Assembly: GCA_051201675.1 (NCBI GenBank)
Contig: CP179212.1
Coordinates: forward strand, 744,001-808,000
Direction: 5' to 3'
DNA from: HTCC2207 sp002685195
GTDB lineage: Bacteria > Pseudomonadota > Gammaproteobacteria > Pseudomonadales > Porticoccaceae
Length of the DNA: 64,000 nucleotides
Position numbers and translations under genes: made by a program. The notes beneath the pieces were generated by a model. That model worked only from the letters and a program-made list of their open reading frames with translations. It had not been told where the DNA came from and made no database searches. Shown piece after piece: positions 8,686-17,791 of this stretch. Numbering within the stretch: position 1 is the stretch's first letter; each line of letters begins with the position of its first letter.

Positions 8686-10035
8686 ATGACGCACCTTATT
8701 TACCCCACAACTAACTTCAAGGCCATTGAGCAGGTTACCGTAGAGCGCGGCGAAGGTTGCTATGTTTGGGATAACCACGGCAATAAATACCTTGAAGGCC
8801 TTGCAGGTCTTTGGTGCACAGCGCTGGGTTATGGCAACCAAGAGGTTATAGCCACAGCTACTGAGCAGATGAGCAAGTTAACCTTTAGCCATATGTTTGG
8901 AGGTAAGACCCACCAGGTTGCGATTGATTTGGCCGACAAGCTCGCTGAAATGATTCCTATGGCTGACTCGGTCATCTCTTTTGGTAACTCTGGCAGTGAT
9001 GCCAACGACACCCACATTAAATTATTGCGTTATTACCATGAAGCCATAGGTAAGCCTGAGCGACGCAAAATTATATCCCGCGAGCGCTCCTACCACGGTG
9101 TCACTGTGGCGGCAGCCTCCTTAACCGGCCTGCCAGTGACACAAAATCACTTCGACCTGCCGGTAGACGCTCTTGGTATTTTGCGTACTGACCATCCCCA
9201 TTATTATCGTGGCAAGCAAGGTGAAGAAACCGAAGATGAGTTCGTCGATCGCATTGTGGGTAATCTTGAAGCCATGATTGTGGCAGAGGGGCCTGAAACT
9301 ATCGCCGCTTTTATTGCTGAGCCCATTACCGGTGCCAGTGGCGTTATTGTGCCGCCCGCGGGTTATTACCAAAAAGTTCAAGCGGTGCTTAATCGCTATG
9401 ACATCATGTTTTGGGCAGATGAAGTGATCACTGGCTTTGGCCGCACCGGCAGTGACTTTGGTTGCAACACGATGGGCATTGAATCACCAGATATGATGAC
9501 TTTTGCTAAGCAATTGTCCTCTGCTTATATGCCTATTAGTGCATCTGCCATACGCCGCGACATGTACGATGCCATGATCGATCAAACAGCCAATGCGGGT
9601 GCTTTCGGACATGGTTATACCTACTCAGGGCATCCAGTAGCCTGTGCGGTGGCGTTAAAAGTATTAGAGATTTACCAGCGCGATCAAATTTTTGAAAAGG
9701 CTGCCAAAACAGGTGCTTACTTGCAACAGCGTCTGGCTAGTTTTGCTGATCATCCCTTGGTGGGTGAGGTACGTGGCAGTGGTTTGCTCGGTGCTCTTGA
9801 ATTAGTGGCCAACAAAGAAACAGGAGAAGCCTTTGTAGGTGGAGCAGTGGGTGGCTACGCGCAGAAGATGGCTCAAGATAATGGTTTGTTGATTCGTGCA
9901 GTGGCAGGTTCTAGTTTAGGCATCTGCCCACCGTTAATTATCACTGAGCAACAGATTGATGAAATGGTTGGTAAATTATCCAAAGCATTAGATGCCACTT
10001 TAGAGCATTGCACCAAACAGGGACTTCTAACGTAA
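8686..10035 (+). CDS. Class III (omega) aminotransferase paired with GabD-like dehydrogenase
   Basis: A 449-residue PLP enzyme. Motifs: YVWDNHGNKYLEGLAGLWC, GNSGSDANDTHIKL, FIAEPITGASGVIVPPAGYY, WADEVITGFGRTG, the PLP lysine in FAKQLSSAYMPISAS and HGYTYSGHPVACAVAL. It belongs to the same family as the enzyme at 1214-2638 but is clearly diverged. It lies just downstream of the dehydrogenase with its own GGGAAA ribosome site. The likely reaction is transfer of the amino group of GABA (or a diamine) to pyruvate or 2-oxoglutarate, giving the semialdehyde used by the dehydrogenase. Confidence 0.88.
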   Translation: MTHLIYPTTNFKAIEQVTVERGEGCYVWDNHGNKYLEGLAGLWCTALGYGNQEVIATATEQMSKLTFSHMFGGKTHQVAIDLADKLAEMIPMADSVISFGNSGSDANDTHIKLLRYYHEAIGKPERRKIISRERSYHGVTVAAASLTGLPVTQNHFDLPVDALGILRTDHPHYYRGKQGEETEDEFVDRIVGNLEAMIVAEGPETIAAFIAEPITGASGVIVPPAGYYQKVQAVLNRYDIMFWADEVITGFGRTGSDFGCNTMGIESPDMMTFAKQLSSAYMPISASAIRRDMYDAMIDQTANAGAFGHGYTYSGHPVACAVALKVLEIYQRDQIFEKAAKTGAYLQQRLASFADHPLVGEVRGSGLLGALELVANKETGEAFVGGAVGGYAQKMAQDNGLLIRAVAGSSLGICPPLIITEQQIDEMVGKLSKALDATLEHCTKQGLLT

Positions 10036-10118
10036 CTATTTCACACTTTAAAACTATTTATCGATGCCAATAGTCAATTCACATTACTATTGGCCCTATC
10101 GAAAATTGGGAAATGATT

Positions 10119-11126
10119 ATGTTAATAAAGCGCACCAATCGCAGTGACTCGAAAGAATATGACGTAACAGATGAGAAAATTTATCTAAATCGTCGAGAAA
10201 TCGTCAAGAACATGGGGTTTCTAGGTGCCGGAACCCTACTTAGCACCAGTGCTGCAGCGAGCGTGTTTGATCTTTTTGGCGACGACACACCGCCAGCACT
10301 ATTCAAACAGACCAACCTTGAGTTTACCTCTGATAAACCTTTTGCCGAAGAGCTGACCCCTGAGGTAAAGACTATCACTCATAATAACTTTTACGAGTTT
10401 GGTGCTCAAAAGAACCAGCCCGCAGAGTTGGGTCAGGGATTTAAAGTAGACCCCTGGCAACTTAAAATTTCCGGTGAGGTGGAAAAGCCTTTTACTCTAG
10501 ATTATGACGATCTTTACTCAACTTTTGATCTAGAAGAACGTATTTACCGGCTGCGCTGTGTTGAGGCCTGGTCAATGGTGGTGCCGTGGATTGGCTTCTC
10601 ATTAGCTGACTTAGTTAAAAGGGCTAAGCCTACCTCCAAAGCCAAATACTTGGCGTTTGAAACCCTCTACGATCCAAAGCAGATGCCGGGCCAGAGAAAT
10701 CGTCGACTGGGGGGTGGCATAGACTACCCGTACCTAGAAGGTCTAAGAATAGACGAGGCAATGAACCCGCTAGCGTTAATGAGTGTTGGTCTTTACGGTA
10801 AAACCCTACCACCACAAAACGGGGCGCCCATTCGTCTAGTGGTGCCCTGGAAATACGGGTTTAAAAGTATCAAGTCTGTTGTGGGTATTAAGTTTGTTGA
10901 AAAACAGCCATCAACAACCTGGAATATTTTAGCGGCTAATGAATACGGCTTTTATGCCAACGTAAACCCCGAGGTAGACCATCCTCGCTGGAGCCAGGCC
11001 AGCGAGCGACGCATTACAACAGGCGGTATTTTTGCTCAGAACCGTATTGCCACATTGCCCTTTAATGGTTATGGCGATCAGGTTGCTGGGCTCTATAAAG
11101 GAATGAATCTGAGGAAGTTTTACTAA
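10119..11126 (+). CDS. msrP: MsrP, periplasmic methionine-sulfoxide reductase catalytic subunit
   Basis: Molybdopterin enzyme that reduces oxidised methionine in periplasmic proteins. The molybdenum ligand is Cys147 in YRLRCVEAWSMVVPWIGFSL. Further family blocks are KYLAFETLYDP, GQRNRRLGGGIDYPYLEGLR and LVVPWKYGFKSIKSVVGIKF. A Tat-type leader follows NRREIVKNMGFLGAG, with the twin Arg preceded by Asn. I chose the ATG at 10119 rather than 10113 because TGGGA lies 7 bases before it. msrQ follows 13 bases downstream. Confidence 0.95.
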   Translation: MLIKRTNRSDSKEYDVTDEKIYLNRREIVKNMGFLGAGTLLSTSAAASVFDLFGDDTPPALFKQTNLEFTSDKPFAEELTPEVKTITHNNFYEFGAQKNQPAELGQGFKVDPWQLKISGEVEKPFTLDYDDLYSTFDLEERIYRLRCVEAWSMVVPWIGFSLADLVKRAKPTSKAKYLAFETLYDPKQMPGQRNRRLGGGIDYPYLEGLRIDEAMNPLALMSVGLYGKTLPPQNGAPIRLVVPWKYGFKSIKSVVGIKFVEKQPSTTWNILAANEYGFYANVNPEVDHPRWSQASERRITTGGIFAQNRIATLPFNGYGDQVAGLYKGMNLRKFY

Positions 11127-11139
11127 CCCAACTGACCTT

Positions 11140-11757
11140 ATGGCGATTACTGTCTCTCAAAAGGCTATTCCCTATCTTAAAGCGCTGGTGCACCTTGCAG
11201 CCCTTTACCCTATAGTAAATTTGTACTATCAGGCCATTAACGATCGTCTTGGGGCTGACCCTGTTGAGGCCGTTATACACTTCACAGGTATTGGCGCGAT
11301 TAATTTATTGCTGCTGAGTTTATCAATATCGCCGGCCGCTAAATTTTTTAAAATTGGCGCTTTAATACACTTTCGACGCATGATTGGGCTCTACGCTTTT
11401 GTCTATGCTTTGTGCCACATACTCAACTTTTTGTCTTTTGAAGTGCAGTTTGACCTGCGGTTATTTATAGACGAAATATTTGAGCGCCCTTACATCACCG
11501 TGGGTATGACAGCCTTTTTGTTTTTAACCGCTTTGGCAGTTACCTCCATGGCTAAAATACGCCGCAAAATGAAGAAAAACTGGCAGAAACTGCACAACTT
11601 TACCTATCTCATCGTCTTGCTAGGGGTGGTTCACTTTTACTGGTCAGTTAAATCTGAGATTATTGAGCCCCTGATATACTTTGCACTCTATGTGATGCTC
11701 ATGGGGTTTAGGCATCAAAAAGTACGCGGCTGGATCAAAAAAAGGCGACCTCAATGA
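11140..11757 (+). CDS. msrQ: MsrQ, haem-binding membrane partner of MsrP
   Basis: A 205-residue inner-membrane haem b protein that passes electrons from the respiratory chain to MsrP. It has about six hydrophobic helices. The haem-ligand histidines are in FVYALCHILNF (residue about 91), WQKLHNFTYL and VVHFYWSVK. RRMIGLYAFVYA is a family block. It directly follows msrP, the usual arrangement. No strong ribosome site precedes the ATG, so translational coupling to msrP is plausible. Confidence 0.93.
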   Translation: MAITVSQKAIPYLKALVHLAALYPIVNLYYQAINDRLGADPVEAVIHFTGIGAINLLLLSLSISPAAKFFKIGALIHFRRMIGLYAFVYALCHILNFLSFEVQFDLRLFIDEIFERPYITVGMTAFLFLTALAVTSMAKIRRKMKKNWQKLHNFTYLIVLLGVVHFYWSVKSEIIEPLIYFALYVMLMGFRHQKVRGWIKKRRPQ

Positions 11758-11770
11758 CCAACTACACAGG

Positions 11771-13321
11771 TTATCGGCCAGTGATTGAGCGTATAGCCTC
11801 ATAGCTGGGCTTAAGTTGACCATACATCTTCTTATATACTTTTTGATACAGGCTGTTATAAAGCACACTGTTGGCCTCTATGGGTGCAAAGTTTTCTCCG
11901 TCATGGGTCATTTGTTCAACGGCGGTAACGAAATCTGGGTATATGCCTACGCCGACGGCGCCCGCGATAGCCGCGCCCAAAGAAGAAGTTTCAAAAGTGT
12001 GAGGTCGAAAGACTGTCATGCCGAAAATATCAGCGGTAATTTGCATGATCTGATCGCTTTGTGATCCTCCTCCGGAAACGACCAATCTTGTGATCTTCGT
12101 TTTGCTGCGCTTTTCGAGTAATTCTTTTGCTTCTCGGAGGGCATAAGTGAGTCCTTCGATCATGGCGCGGTAGAGATGTGCTCGGGTATGCTCTTCGTTG
12201 AATCCAATCACAGCTCCTCGAGTTTCTGGCCCATCGCCATTTGAGGGAGACCAGTAGGGCTGTAACATTAGACCTTGGCTACCCGCTGGTACCTTGGCAA
12301 GTAATTCATCGAATAGTGATTCTGGCGAAACCTTTTGATCAGCAGCTACTCGCTCTTCGTGGAGGCCGAATTCTTTTTTAAACCAACTGACCATCCAATA
12401 ACCTCGCTGGACCATCATCTCTATATTAAAAGTTTCTGGAATCACTCCGGGGTAGGCAGGATAGAAAGGAATAGCTTCAATATATTTATCAGAGGCAATA
12501 TTGAGGGTGGCTAAACTACCATAGCTTAAACTTCCTGTCTGGCTGTCAATGCAACCCGTTCCTAGCACCTCGCAGGCTTTGTCAGATCCACTGGCAATCA
12601 GAGGTAGTCCTTTGGGTATGCCGGATTCTGTTGCTGCTTGTAGGGTTATTCTGCCCAGTTCGGCGCCTGCGGGTAAAACCTCGGGCAACATCTCTTGGGT
12701 TATTGGCATGGCGCGCCATTTCCAGTCTCTTTTGTCTGCCCATTGTTGGGTTTTGTAGTCAAAGGGCAAAAAACCAACGGTACTGGCTATGGCATCTTTG
12801 TATTCGCCAGTTAGCTTATAGTTGTGATAGCCAGAGAGCAGTACAAATTTGTGCACTTTGTCCCAAATGTTAGGCTCGTTTTGCGCTATCCAGTTAGCTT
12901 CGGCCTGTTTGTGCATCAGGTCTGCTAATGGTTTTGCTCCGACTAGGGTAAATAGAGCCGACTCTAGTGCACCCAGTGCTGGCTTGGTTTCTACTTGTCT
13001 TTGGTCTAGCCAACTAATGGCTGGGCGCAATGGTTGGTTGTCTGCACCCATAGCTATAGCAGTTGCTCTTTGGGTAGTGACAGAGACCGCCGCAATAGAT
13101 TCTTTGGGTATCGGCAATAGCGGCCAAAGTGCTTGGCATGCTTTGCACAGGGCATCCCAAAAATAGTCTGCGTGCTGTTCTGCCCAACCGGGTTGGTCTG
13201 AAAAGTACGGCTCTATGTCAATCTTACTTTTAGCGATGAGTTGACCTTGACCGTCAAAAACCATGGCTCGGACACTTTGGGTGCCGTTGTCGATACTCAA
13301 AAAGTACTGTTGATTATCCAT
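11771..13321 (-). CDS. FGGY-family carbohydrate kinase (glycerol/xylulose kinase-like)
   Basis: An ATP-dependent sugar or polyol kinase of 516 residues. The N-terminal phosphate loop is FLSIDNGTQSVRAMVFD, and the C-terminal adenosine site is RLVVSGGGSQSDQIMQI. VTTQRATAI and GSDKACEVLGTGCI fit the FGGY fold. It is the last gene of an operon, 12 bases after the GlpD-like gene, which suggests the product is glycerol 3-phosphate or a related triose phosphate. It is not a close match to classic GlpK (no GTTSSR loop), so another polyol substrate is quite possible. Confidence 0.85.
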   Translation of the reverse strand: MDNQQYFLSIDNGTQSVRAMVFDGQGQLIAKSKIDIEPYFSDQPGWAEQHADYFWDALCKACQALWPLLPIPKESIAAVSVTTQRATAIAMGADNQPLRPAISWLDQRQVETKPALGALESALFTLVGAKPLADLMHKQAEANWIAQNEPNIWDKVHKFVLLSGYHNYKLTGEYKDAIASTVGFLPFDYKTQQWADKRDWKWRAMPITQEMLPEVLPAGAELGRITLQAATESGIPKGLPLIASGSDKACEVLGTGCIDSQTGSLSYGSLATLNIASDKYIEAIPFYPAYPGVIPETFNIEMMVQRGYWMVSWFKKEFGLHEERVAADQKVSPESLFDELLAKVPAGSQGLMLQPYWSPSNGDGPETRGAVIGFNEEHTRAHLYRAMIEGLTYALREAKELLEKRSKTKITRLVVSGGGSQSDQIMQITADIFGMTVFRPHTFETSSLGAAIAGAVGVGIYPDFVTAVEQMTHDGENFAPIEANSVLYNSLYQKVYKKMYGQLKPSYEAIRSITGR

Positions 13322-13333
13322 ATTGACCTACTC

Positions 13334-14926
13334 TTAGGAGTTTTGCGGCAAGCTATAGTAATCTTGCCAAATGGCTTTGTAGCGGTTGAGTTCAGTGTCC
13401 CATTGTTCGCTGTTCCATTGCCGCTCAGTTTTGAATAGTGCCTCTAAAGCTGGGTAAAGGTCAGCACCGCCGTTGGCAAGGCACATACCTAAGCGGGTTC
13501 TTCGCAACAATAAATCATCCAAGTGCTGTACCCCTTCATATTTGATCGCCCAGCGACACTCTGCCAGAGAAAAATCAGTGTCACCGATGCTAGCATGGTC
13601 CTCGCTTGTGCTCTCTGATATCAGAGTTTGGGCTACAGCACCATAGCGTCCTAACAGACGCTGTGCCCAGTTGGGGTTTTCAGGTAGCAGGTCATTTGGG
13701 CTAATACTGGGGGTGATGAACATCCGGTCATCATTAAATTCTTTAGGCGTTGGCAGCATATCTTGCGCTGATGTGAGGGCATCTAATGCGATTAACCTGA
13801 ATGTGGTGAGTTTACCCCCGCTCACGGTTATAAGTCCGCTGTCAGACCAAACGGCGTGGTCGCGTCGCTCTTTAGAAGGGTCTTTTGACTCTTCACTGCC
13901 AATAACAGGCCTAACACCGGCCCATGTTGATAAAATATCTGCAGTTGTCAGCTGATTACTTGGAAACTGTTGGTTGAAGCCTCTCAATAAATAGTCGATT
14001 TCTTGGCTAGAGATGCTGGCTTCAATATCTAAATCTTCATCATGATCTAGATCAGTGGTGCCAAGCACTGTTGTACCTTCCCATGGATAAACATAGACTC
14101 CTCGCTTATCGTCTTGGTGTAAAAAGGTCATTACGTCAGATACTGGGTACATATGTCTAGGGAAAATTATATGGCTGCCCCGCAAGGGACGAATACGTTT
14201 TTCACTATTAACGATATTGCGTAGCCGGTCAGCCCAAGCCCCTGTTGCATTGACCACCACCCGGGCTCGCAACTGGATGGGCTGAGATGTTTGTGGGTCA
14301 TCAATAGCAACACCACAGACCTTGCCTTCTTCAATTATTAAATTTTGGACTTTAGTATAATTAAGAGCCTGACCCCCATCTGCCATGCTGTCTTGCAGTA
14401 CACGCAACACAAGGCGAGAATCATCTACCATGGCATCGGTATAGTAGCTGGCACCTTTTAGATTGGTGTCGTTTAATCCTTTGAATTGTTGTAGCAACTC
14501 AGCGGTTTTTATGAAGCGATGATCTCTGATGCCTGCTAAAAAGTCGTAGATTGCCAGTATGACCGTCATTGCCAAACGGCCTGGAAAAAGACCTTTACGA
14601 AAGGTGAAGTAGAAGGCGATACGATCAACTAACCCAGGTGCTTCATTTAGTAGTCTTTCGCGCTCTTCCACTGACTCTTTAGTGAGTTTTAGGTCGCCAG
14701 CGGCGAGGTAACGTAAGCCGCCATGAACCATTTTTGATGAACGACTGGATGTTCCCCAAGAGAAATCTTGCTGCTCCAAGAGAAGGGCTTTGTAACCACG
14801 CCTTGTTGCTTCGCGAAGTACACCAGCGCCAGTGATACCGCCGCCAACAATGATAATGTCCCAGTCATTACATTGACCATCGCGCATTTTAGCTAGCAGT
14901 TGGTTGCGGTCAGAGAATCCTTTCAT
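13334..14926 (-). CDS. GlpD-like FAD-dependent glycerol-3-phosphate dehydrogenase
   Basis: A 530-residue flavoprotein of the aerobic glycerol-3-phosphate dehydrogenase family, expected at the inner face of the cytoplasmic membrane and passing electrons to quinone. The FAD-binding site is DIIIVGGGITGAGVLREATR at residues 24-43. GTSSRSSKMVHGGLRYL is the GlpD hallmark, and VVNATGAWADRL plus TVSGGKLTTFRLIALDAL complete the fold. It is co-transcribed with an FAD-binding oxidase (6-base gap) and an FGGY kinase (12-base gap). The clustering suggests a dedicated pathway rather than general glycerol use. Confidence 0.88.
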   Translation of the reverse strand: MKGFSDRNQLLAKMRDGQCNDWDIIIVGGGITGAGVLREATRRGYKALLLEQQDFSWGTSSRSSKMVHGGLRYLAAGDLKLTKESVEERERLLNEAPGLVDRIAFYFTFRKGLFPGRLAMTVILAIYDFLAGIRDHRFIKTAELLQQFKGLNDTNLKGASYYTDAMVDDSRLVLRVLQDSMADGGQALNYTKVQNLIIEEGKVCGVAIDDPQTSQPIQLRARVVVNATGAWADRLRNIVNSEKRIRPLRGSHIIFPRHMYPVSDVMTFLHQDDKRGVYVYPWEGTTVLGTTDLDHDEDLDIEASISSQEIDYLLRGFNQQFPSNQLTTADILSTWAGVRPVIGSEESKDPSKERRDHAVWSDSGLITVSGGKLTTFRLIALDALTSAQDMLPTPKEFNDDRMFITPSISPNDLLPENPNWAQRLLGRYGAVAQTLISESTSEDHASIGDTDFSLAECRWAIKYEGVQHLDDLLLRRTRLGMCLANGGADLYPALEALFKTERQWNSEQWDTELNRYKAIWQDYYSLPQNS

Positions 14927-14932
14927 GGTGTT

Positions 14933-16549
14933 TTAGTGCTCGCTGTATGGAAGAAGTTTACCGGGATTCATTTGACCCTTTGGGTCAAATAACTCACAGA
15001 GGTTGTTAATTGCCGCAATACCTAAAGTGCCTTTTTCAGCGCTCAAATATTGCCTATGATCACGACCAACCCCATGTTGATGGCTGATGGTGCCACCATG
15101 GGCTACAATTTGCTCTGCACCTGCTTTTTTGAGCTTGACCCATCGATCCATACCTTGTTGGTAACTCTCTCCCAAACGGAATAAATAAGTCGTGTAGATA
15201 CTTGAGCCCTGACCATAAACATGGGACAAATGAGTATAGGCGTGTACTTGCTCGCCCTCATCGGCCAGAGCGGTGCGAATAGCCTGCTCTATGTTCTCTG
15301 CTGCCGTGGGTACTTTAGCCCAGTCTACAGCGGTTTCCATTGTGTCTGCGGCATAACCTGCGGCACCCAATGGGTCACGTAAGTAGGGCGCTCGAAATCG
15401 GCCATGCGCCCAGTTATCACCAAGTCCAGATTGGTCAGCCACACCGCCATAGTTAGCACAGTGATCAAGAGCCAGTTGGTGGGCTGTCTCGCAGTGTCGG
15501 ACAGACCCTGTGACACCGAAAGTCATCATCACTTTTCCTGAGCCAATGCCTTTTTCAGAGAGCGACTGTTCTAGGGCAGCCACGCCACTGCTATCTTCAC
15601 CGGCACCCATATACAGCAGACTGGTGGTTTCAAGTGGGTTACTCAGGCGTACCATAGAGAGCGCAACTCTTTGCTGAATAAGTTCTCTGGCGACAGTAAT
15701 ACCAACATCCCATGAGGGGAAAAATACAACCTGAAACTGCTCTTGCTCCGGTAGGGGAGTTATACGTACTTTCACTTCGGTAATGATTCCCATTCTGCCC
15801 TCGGAGCCTAAAATCATCTCGCGTACGTCAGGCCCTGCGGAGGAGGCGGGAATAGTGGGTATGTCTAAGGTGCCTGCGAGGGTTTCTATGCTACCGCCGG
15901 CAAATAAATTTTCGATGCGCCCGTAGTGCAACGATTGCTGACCACTGGAACGACTAGCGACCCAGCCACCAACGGTCGACAGCTCCCACGATTGAGGAAA
16001 ATGACCCAAGGTATAGCCATGTTTCTTGAGTTCTTCCTCGACTTTTGGGCCTGGTGTTCCAGCGCCGAAAGTGGCGAGCTGACTTTCTGCGTCAATGTGC
16101 AGCATGGAATTCATTTTGCCCATATCGATGGTGAGCACAGGCTTGTCACTTTGCTCTGGATTGATATGACCGACCACTGAGGTTCCACCGCCGTAGGGGA
16201 TGACCACAAGATCATTGGCTTTAGCATGGACCAGGAGTTCACGCACCTCCTCAGATGATTCAGGCATGGCAACACCATCAGGGAAGGTGTCAACATTGCC
16301 GCTATGCATATCTAGCCAATCGGGTAGGCTTTGACCTCTAGCATGGCGGACTCTGGCCTCAGGGTCAGTGTTGATTAAAGAGTGGGCAGTTAGCTTTGTG
16401 GCGGGCACCTTGGCAATCACATCGTCCAATGTTGCCTGAGGTAGAGGTTTTGCAGGGCCAACGAGGGCGGTCAACAACATGCGCAGACCATTATTTAATT
16501 CCATGCTCAAATTACTATTTTCATTTCCCCAACCATTCCATAACCGCAT
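14933..16549 (-). CDS. FAD-binding oxidase of the VAO/alkyl-DHAP synthase type
   Basis: A flavoprotein of the vanillyl-alcohol-oxidase superfamily, 538 residues. The FAD-binding PP-loop is VIPYGGGTSVVGHI at about 120-133, followed by STVGGWVASRSSGQQSLHYG and ILGSEGRMGIITEV. The C-terminus has GGTISHQHGVGRDH and DPKGQMNPGKLLPY, as in alkyldihydroxyacetonephosphate synthase-like and glycolate/lactate oxidase-like proteins. I start at the ATG at 16549 (MRLWNGWGNE), with AGGGTG 6 bases upstream, instead of the GTG nine bases earlier. It is the first gene of the operon with the GlpD-like enzyme and FGGY kinase, divergent from the AraC-type regulator. Confidence 0.85.
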   Translation of the reverse strand: MRLWNGWGNENSNLSMELNNGLRMLLTALVGPAKPLPQATLDDVIAKVPATKLTAHSLINTDPEARVRHARGQSLPDWLDMHSGNVDTFPDGVAMPESSEEVRELLVHAKANDLVVIPYGGGTSVVGHINPEQSDKPVLTIDMGKMNSMLHIDAESQLATFGAGTPGPKVEEELKKHGYTLGHFPQSWELSTVGGWVASRSSGQQSLHYGRIENLFAGGSIETLAGTLDIPTIPASSAGPDVREMILGSEGRMGIITEVKVRITPLPEQEQFQVVFFPSWDVGITVARELIQQRVALSMVRLSNPLETTSLLYMGAGEDSSGVAALEQSLSEKGIGSGKVMMTFGVTGSVRHCETAHQLALDHCANYGGVADQSGLGDNWAHGRFRAPYLRDPLGAAGYAADTMETAVDWAKVPTAAENIEQAIRTALADEGEQVHAYTHLSHVYGQGSSIYTTYLFRLGESYQQGMDRWVKLKKAGAEQIVAHGGTISHQHGVGRDHRQYLSAEKGTLGIAAINNLCELFDPKGQMNPGKLLPYSEH

Positions 16550-16634
16550 ATGTATCACCCTAAATAATTGTTTGCAGATCTAGATAAGTCTGCCAATTTA
16601 ACCCCGTTTAGTATAGCGTCAATGGCAATGAAAC

Positions 16635-16725
16635 CCTCAACTCTTGAGGTATACTATTTGTAGTAATATTAACCGGTGGATCTGAAATAGTCGCTGTCAA
16701 AGTACGACGGCTTAGTCACTATTTC
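16635..16725. promoter_or_regulatory. Two dyads in the oxidase/AraC divergent region
   Basis: A perfect 6-bp inverted repeat CCTCAA/TTGAGG with 3-base spacer lies at 16635-16649. A perfect 8-bp one, GAAATAGT (16684-16691) and ACTATTTC (16718-16725), follows. Both sit in the 204 bp between the two divergent starts and are natural candidate sites for the adjacent AraC-type regulator. Binding is inference. Confidence 0.4.
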
Positions 16726-16753
16726 GGTCATTGTCTTGGTACGGAATAAATAC

Positions 16754-17791
16754 ATGGATATAACCAGCAACAGCGGCCTAGCATCTGTGCCAGCGGTAAC
16801 GCAATATCTGCGTTCCGCGGAGGCCTGTGGCGTTGATTATTCTGTACTGTTAGCCGAAGTGGGTATCGATGCTGATATTTTAAAAGATAACAGCAAGCAT
16901 GTGCCATCTCATGCCATGGAACAGTTATTGTCGTTATTAATCGAGGCTAGTGGCGATCCCTGTTTTGGTCTTCATTCTGCGCAGTTTGTGGAGCCTGCTT
17001 CCTATAGCGTGCTGGGTTACATATCAATGAACTGCTCCACACTAAGGATGATCCAAGCCAAGATTCCAATCTATGAAAAGATTGTCGGTGATATGGGAGT
17101 TACCTCTATTGAAATCGCTGATGGTTATGCGCTCCAGCGCTGGACATGCCGATTTAATGACAAAAGAGTAAGGAAACACGAGGTGGAAAATGTTTTGGCG
17201 TCTTGGTGCCTTTTTGCCCGACGATTTCTGAACTTCGAGGGCTGGCATAGTATTTGGTTTGAGCATGAAGGCCCAACTGATCCGGCCTTACTGGAAGAGT
17301 ACATACAAATTTTTGGGTGTGACGTTTTATTTAACCAGCCAGCCAGTGGGTTTCGGTTTATAGAAAGTGCTTTAGATGAGGTCTTTCCACAGGCAAATGA
17401 GCAGTTACTTCAAATGTTATTGGAGCATGCAACGAGCATTTTGGCGAGTTTAGACAAAAATCAATCTGTGACTGATCAGGTTAAAAATCTCCTGCGACTG
17501 GTGTTAAAGCAGCAGACACCCTCTAGCCAAATCATTGCTGAGATGCTCGATATGAGCAGCCGCACGCTTCAGAGAAAACTCGATGAAGAGGGAACAAGTT
17601 ATAAAGATCTGCTCAATGAGCTTCGCCTAGAATTAGCTATCTATTATTTAAAAAATACGGATCTGTCACTCGAATCTATAGCTTATCAACTAGGCTATGC
17701 AGAGGCGCGTTCGTTCTATCGAAGCTTCAAGCTCTGGACGGGTCGTACTGCAGGCTCCTATCGAAACAAGCTTACCCCTGAGACTCCATAA
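16754..17791 (+). CDS. AraC-family regulator with AraC-type ligand-binding N-domain (OruR/ArgR-like)
   Basis: A 345-residue transcription regulator. Residues about 20-200 form the arabinose-binding-like domain of the OruR/GliR group. The C-terminal part has two helix-turn-helix units: SSQIIAEMLDMSSRTLQRKL and LSLESIAYQLGYAEARSFY, ending in the AraC signature FKLWTGRTAGSYR. I take the ATG at 16754 as the start; a TTG at 16736 would add six residues. It is divergent from the oxidase-GlpD-FGGY operon, which it probably controls in response to that pathway's substrate. Its 3' end overlaps the convergent dipeptidase gene by 20 bases. Confidence 0.88.
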   Translation: MDITSNSGLASVPAVTQYLRSAEACGVDYSVLLAEVGIDADILKDNSKHVPSHAMEQLLSLLIEASGDPCFGLHSAQFVEPASYSVLGYISMNCSTLRMIQAKIPIYEKIVGDMGVTSIEIADGYALQRWTCRFNDKRVRKHEVENVLASWCLFARRFLNFEGWHSIWFEHEGPTDPALLEEYIQIFGCDVLFNQPASGFRFIESALDEVFPQANEQLLQMLLEHATSILASLDKNQSVTDQVKNLLRLVLKQQTPSSQIIAEMLDMSSRTLQRKLDEEGTSYKDLLNELRLELAIYYLKNTDLSLESIAYQLGYAEARSFYRSFKLWTGRTAGSYRNKLTPETP

